Positions 62,702 to 64,000 of a stretch of 64,000 bases of DNA are shown in pieces (the stretch's first letter is position 1; the number at the start of each line of letters is the position of its first letter). A program made the translations under genes and the position numbers. The notes below the pieces were generated by a model that saw only the letters and a list, made by a program, of their open reading frames with translations, had not been told where the DNA came from and did no database searches. The stretch comes from Paenibacillus sp. GSMTC-2017 (GTDB lineage: Bacteria; Bacillota; Bacilli; Paenibacillales; Paenibacillaceae): the NCBI RefSeq assembly GCF_016019935.1, contig NZ_JAECMT010000006.1, positions 215,367 through 279,366 of the forward strand, in the 5' to 3' direction.

Positions 62702-62735
62702 AAAGAGCAGGCCTTGGGGCTTGCTCTTTTTTTGT
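62702..62735 (+). terminator. Terminator of the nucleoside/ribose operon
   Basis: AAAGAGCAGGCC / GGGCTTGCTCTTT with a 3-nt loop is followed by TTTTTTT. Confidence 0.93.
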
Positions 62736-62902
62736 TGTGTTTCGTAACATTTGTACGGTCATTGTCAAAATGTAAATTCTAAAATGAAGTTAGTTACAAA
62801 AAAATACAAAATAGAATGTAATTAGACAAAACCTCCTAATGAAAATATATACAGTTTTAGATAATATTAGGTGTGGTCAAATTCAGATAAGGATGTGTCA
62901 TA

Positions 62903-64000
62903 GTGAGTAATGAAATGAACAAGGAAAAACATTTGGGTAAAAGGCAAAAGCTTTTTCTGCTAGCAGTAATTGCGATGTTTATATTATTTACGGTTTTTAG
63001 TTTAGGTAAAGTGAAGGCGTATTCATCCGTAGGGAAGGAACCTAATATAAAGATCGCAATCATTAAGGATAATAATGAGCTGAACAAAGTTATGTATACG
63101 GAGAAGTCTACTCTAACAATTAATGCAGTAACAACTAACATGTTTGCAACCAATGAAAGTTTGAATCAAACCAATGTACGGCAGCACTTTGAAAGTACTG
63201 GTGAAGTGGAGACTCACATTATACATGTATCTGGGAAGTCTGATTCTTTAGCCAAAGCTATTGAATGGTCTATTAATAATGGGATAGGAGTGTTGGAGCT
63301 ACCGAGTCAAACAAAAGCATTTTCGAAAAATGATTTGGCCTTATTAAAGAAAGCTAGAGATCTTGGCATCATATTCATTCAAAAAAGTGATTTGAGTAAC
63401 AAAATTGATCAATCAAATTCTGTCATTGCAGCAATTGAAAATAAAAATATGGATCAACTAAACAAAGATACTTATCAATATAGCGCAAAACAGGGATATT
63501 TACTAAAAAATGTAGGCTCAACTGAAGTTAAGACTAAAGGGTTGCCAATCATTAAACTCATATCGGCAGAAGGTACAAGTTTAATGGATACTATACTATT
63601 TATGCTAACATTAGATTCCTCTTTAACTCAAGATCAGATCCTCAATATTTTAGTTACAACAGCTAACCCCTACGGAATTGCAGAAGATTATTTCTACCTC
63701 ATAAATGTAGTAAGAGCTTCTGAAGTAATTATTATGGAAAAAACAGAAGGGAAGACTTTAAGGCAACAGAAAGCACCTGCAAATACAGCAAGTAAGAACT
63801 TAATAGCAAACACCTCAACAACAACCCTTCCAACGATAACAGCTTCAGCTATTACACCTACGTCCATTACATGGCAAGTAACTTATGAAAATCCATCTGC
63901 TTATGGAAATCGATTAGAACTTTTTCACGATGCGTCAAGGCAGTGGGTGAACGTTTCAGGAACTCACTATACTCAAAATGGTAGCTATACATCCAATAAT
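62903..64000 (+). CDS. Secreted degenerate subtilase (S8-like) protein, partial
   Basis: The frame opens at GTG 62903 (AAGGA 9 nt upstream) and runs 366 codons to the window end without a stop. Residues 15-38 are a signal peptide ending VKAYS. Then follow blocks that match subtilase order: IKIAIIKDNN (cf. IKVAVIDTG, catalytic Asp replaced by Lys), HVSGKSDSLAKAIEWSINNG and IGVLEL (cf. AIEWAINNGADVINMS), and ISAEGTSLMDTILFMLTLDS with SLTQDQILNILVTTA (cf. GTSxAxPxVAGxxALL). The His-containing HGTHVAG block is absent. Only the Ser motif (Ser226) remains, so it is probably not a protease. From about residue 300 a new beta-rich domain starts (TITASAITPTSITWQVTYEN). Confidence 0.8.
   Translation, partial: MSNEMNKEKHLGKRQKLFLLAVIAMFILFTVFSLGKVKAYSSVGKEPNIKIAIIKDNNELNKVMYTEKSTLTINAVTTNMFATNESLNQTNVRQHFESTGEVETHIIHVSGKSDSLAKAIEWSINNGIGVLELPSQTKAFSKNDLALLKKARDLGIIFIQKSDLSNKIDQSNSVIAAIENKNMDQLNKDTYQYSAKQGYLLKNVGSTEVKTKGLPIIKLISAEGTSLMDTILFMLTLDSSLTQDQILNILVTTANPYGIAEDYFYLINVVRASEVIIMEKTEGKTLRQQKAPANTASKNLIANTSTTTLPTITASAITPTSITWQVTYENPSAYGNRLELFHDASRQWVNVSGTHYTQNGSYTSNN

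Overview
The window looks like chromosome of a low-to-mid GC, spore-former-type Firmicute, most likely Paenibacillus or a close relative. The evidence is strong AGGAGG-type ribosome binding sites with frequent TTG and GTG starts, a serine T-box, ydaO-type (c-di-AMP) riboswitches, an SLH-anchored chitinase, Bacillus-like gene pairs (the yvgK/yvgL/yvgM molybdate set, namA, a ykoGHI-like two-component/PepSY set) and intrinsic terminators after most transcription units. No rRNA, tRNA, insertion sequence or prophage was seen.

Layout. 1-1538 is the trailer end of a type I-C-like CRISPR array; its leader and cas genes would lie to the left, outside the window. 1.7-8.1 kb holds a small acidic unknown, an APH-fold kinase, a divergent proline dehydrogenase/MocR regulator pair, a DJ-1/PfpI protein with a divergent LysR regulator that seems to use an ATC start, and an unknown Rossmann-like protein. 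8.2-15.6 kb holds an amidase, a T-box-controlled MFS transporter, a nitroreductase, a Cu/Zn superoxide dismutase, the Old Yellow Enzyme NamA and a MarR regulator. 14.7-18.0 kb is a molybdate module (HTH/PBP regulator, modA, modB; no modC).

18.0-27.2 kb is the most striking region: a potassium/c-di-AMP island. A KdpD-like USP-domain protein with its own ydaO-type riboswitch is divergent from a kdp operon headed by two complete riboswitch-terminator units in series. The operon reads: unknown Rossmann-like protein (paralogue of the 7.6 kb gene), 36-aa membrane peptide, kdpF, kdpA, kdpB, kdpC, and a KdpD-like protein made of two tandem KdpD-N/USP modules with no membrane or kinase domain. The first module has a damaged Walker B motif. 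No kdpE or Kdp kinase is present.

27.4-35 kb holds a VOC protein, a decayed redoxin remnant, a two-component system followed by two PepSY proteins with polyaspartate tails, small membrane and secreted proteins, and an ECF sigma/anti-sigma pair. 35-47.8 kb holds an ArsR regulator that is probably leaderless, a UvrD-like helicase, a 1.3-kilo-residue FnIII/GH18/SLH chitinase, an M42 peptidase, a pseudouridine synthase with a long Ser-rich extension, acetyltransferases and a YgjP-like metalloprotease.

47.9-57.4 kb is a mixed metabolic region: creatininase/Lrp, an MBL hydrolase, tautomerase-MFS with a divergent MerR regulator, EamA, and a sirtuin lacking one zinc Cys. Next comes a FusB/FusC-type EF-G-binding protein behind a 15-codon leader peptide that overlaps a structured RNA, then a frameshifted lipoprotein gene, small unknown proteins and an SDR. 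57.4-62.7 kb holds a DoxX-like membrane protein and a LacI-regulated ribonucleoside/ribose operon with visible operator and cre sites. The window ends inside a secreted subtilase-like protein that has lost recognisable Asp and His catalytic motifs.
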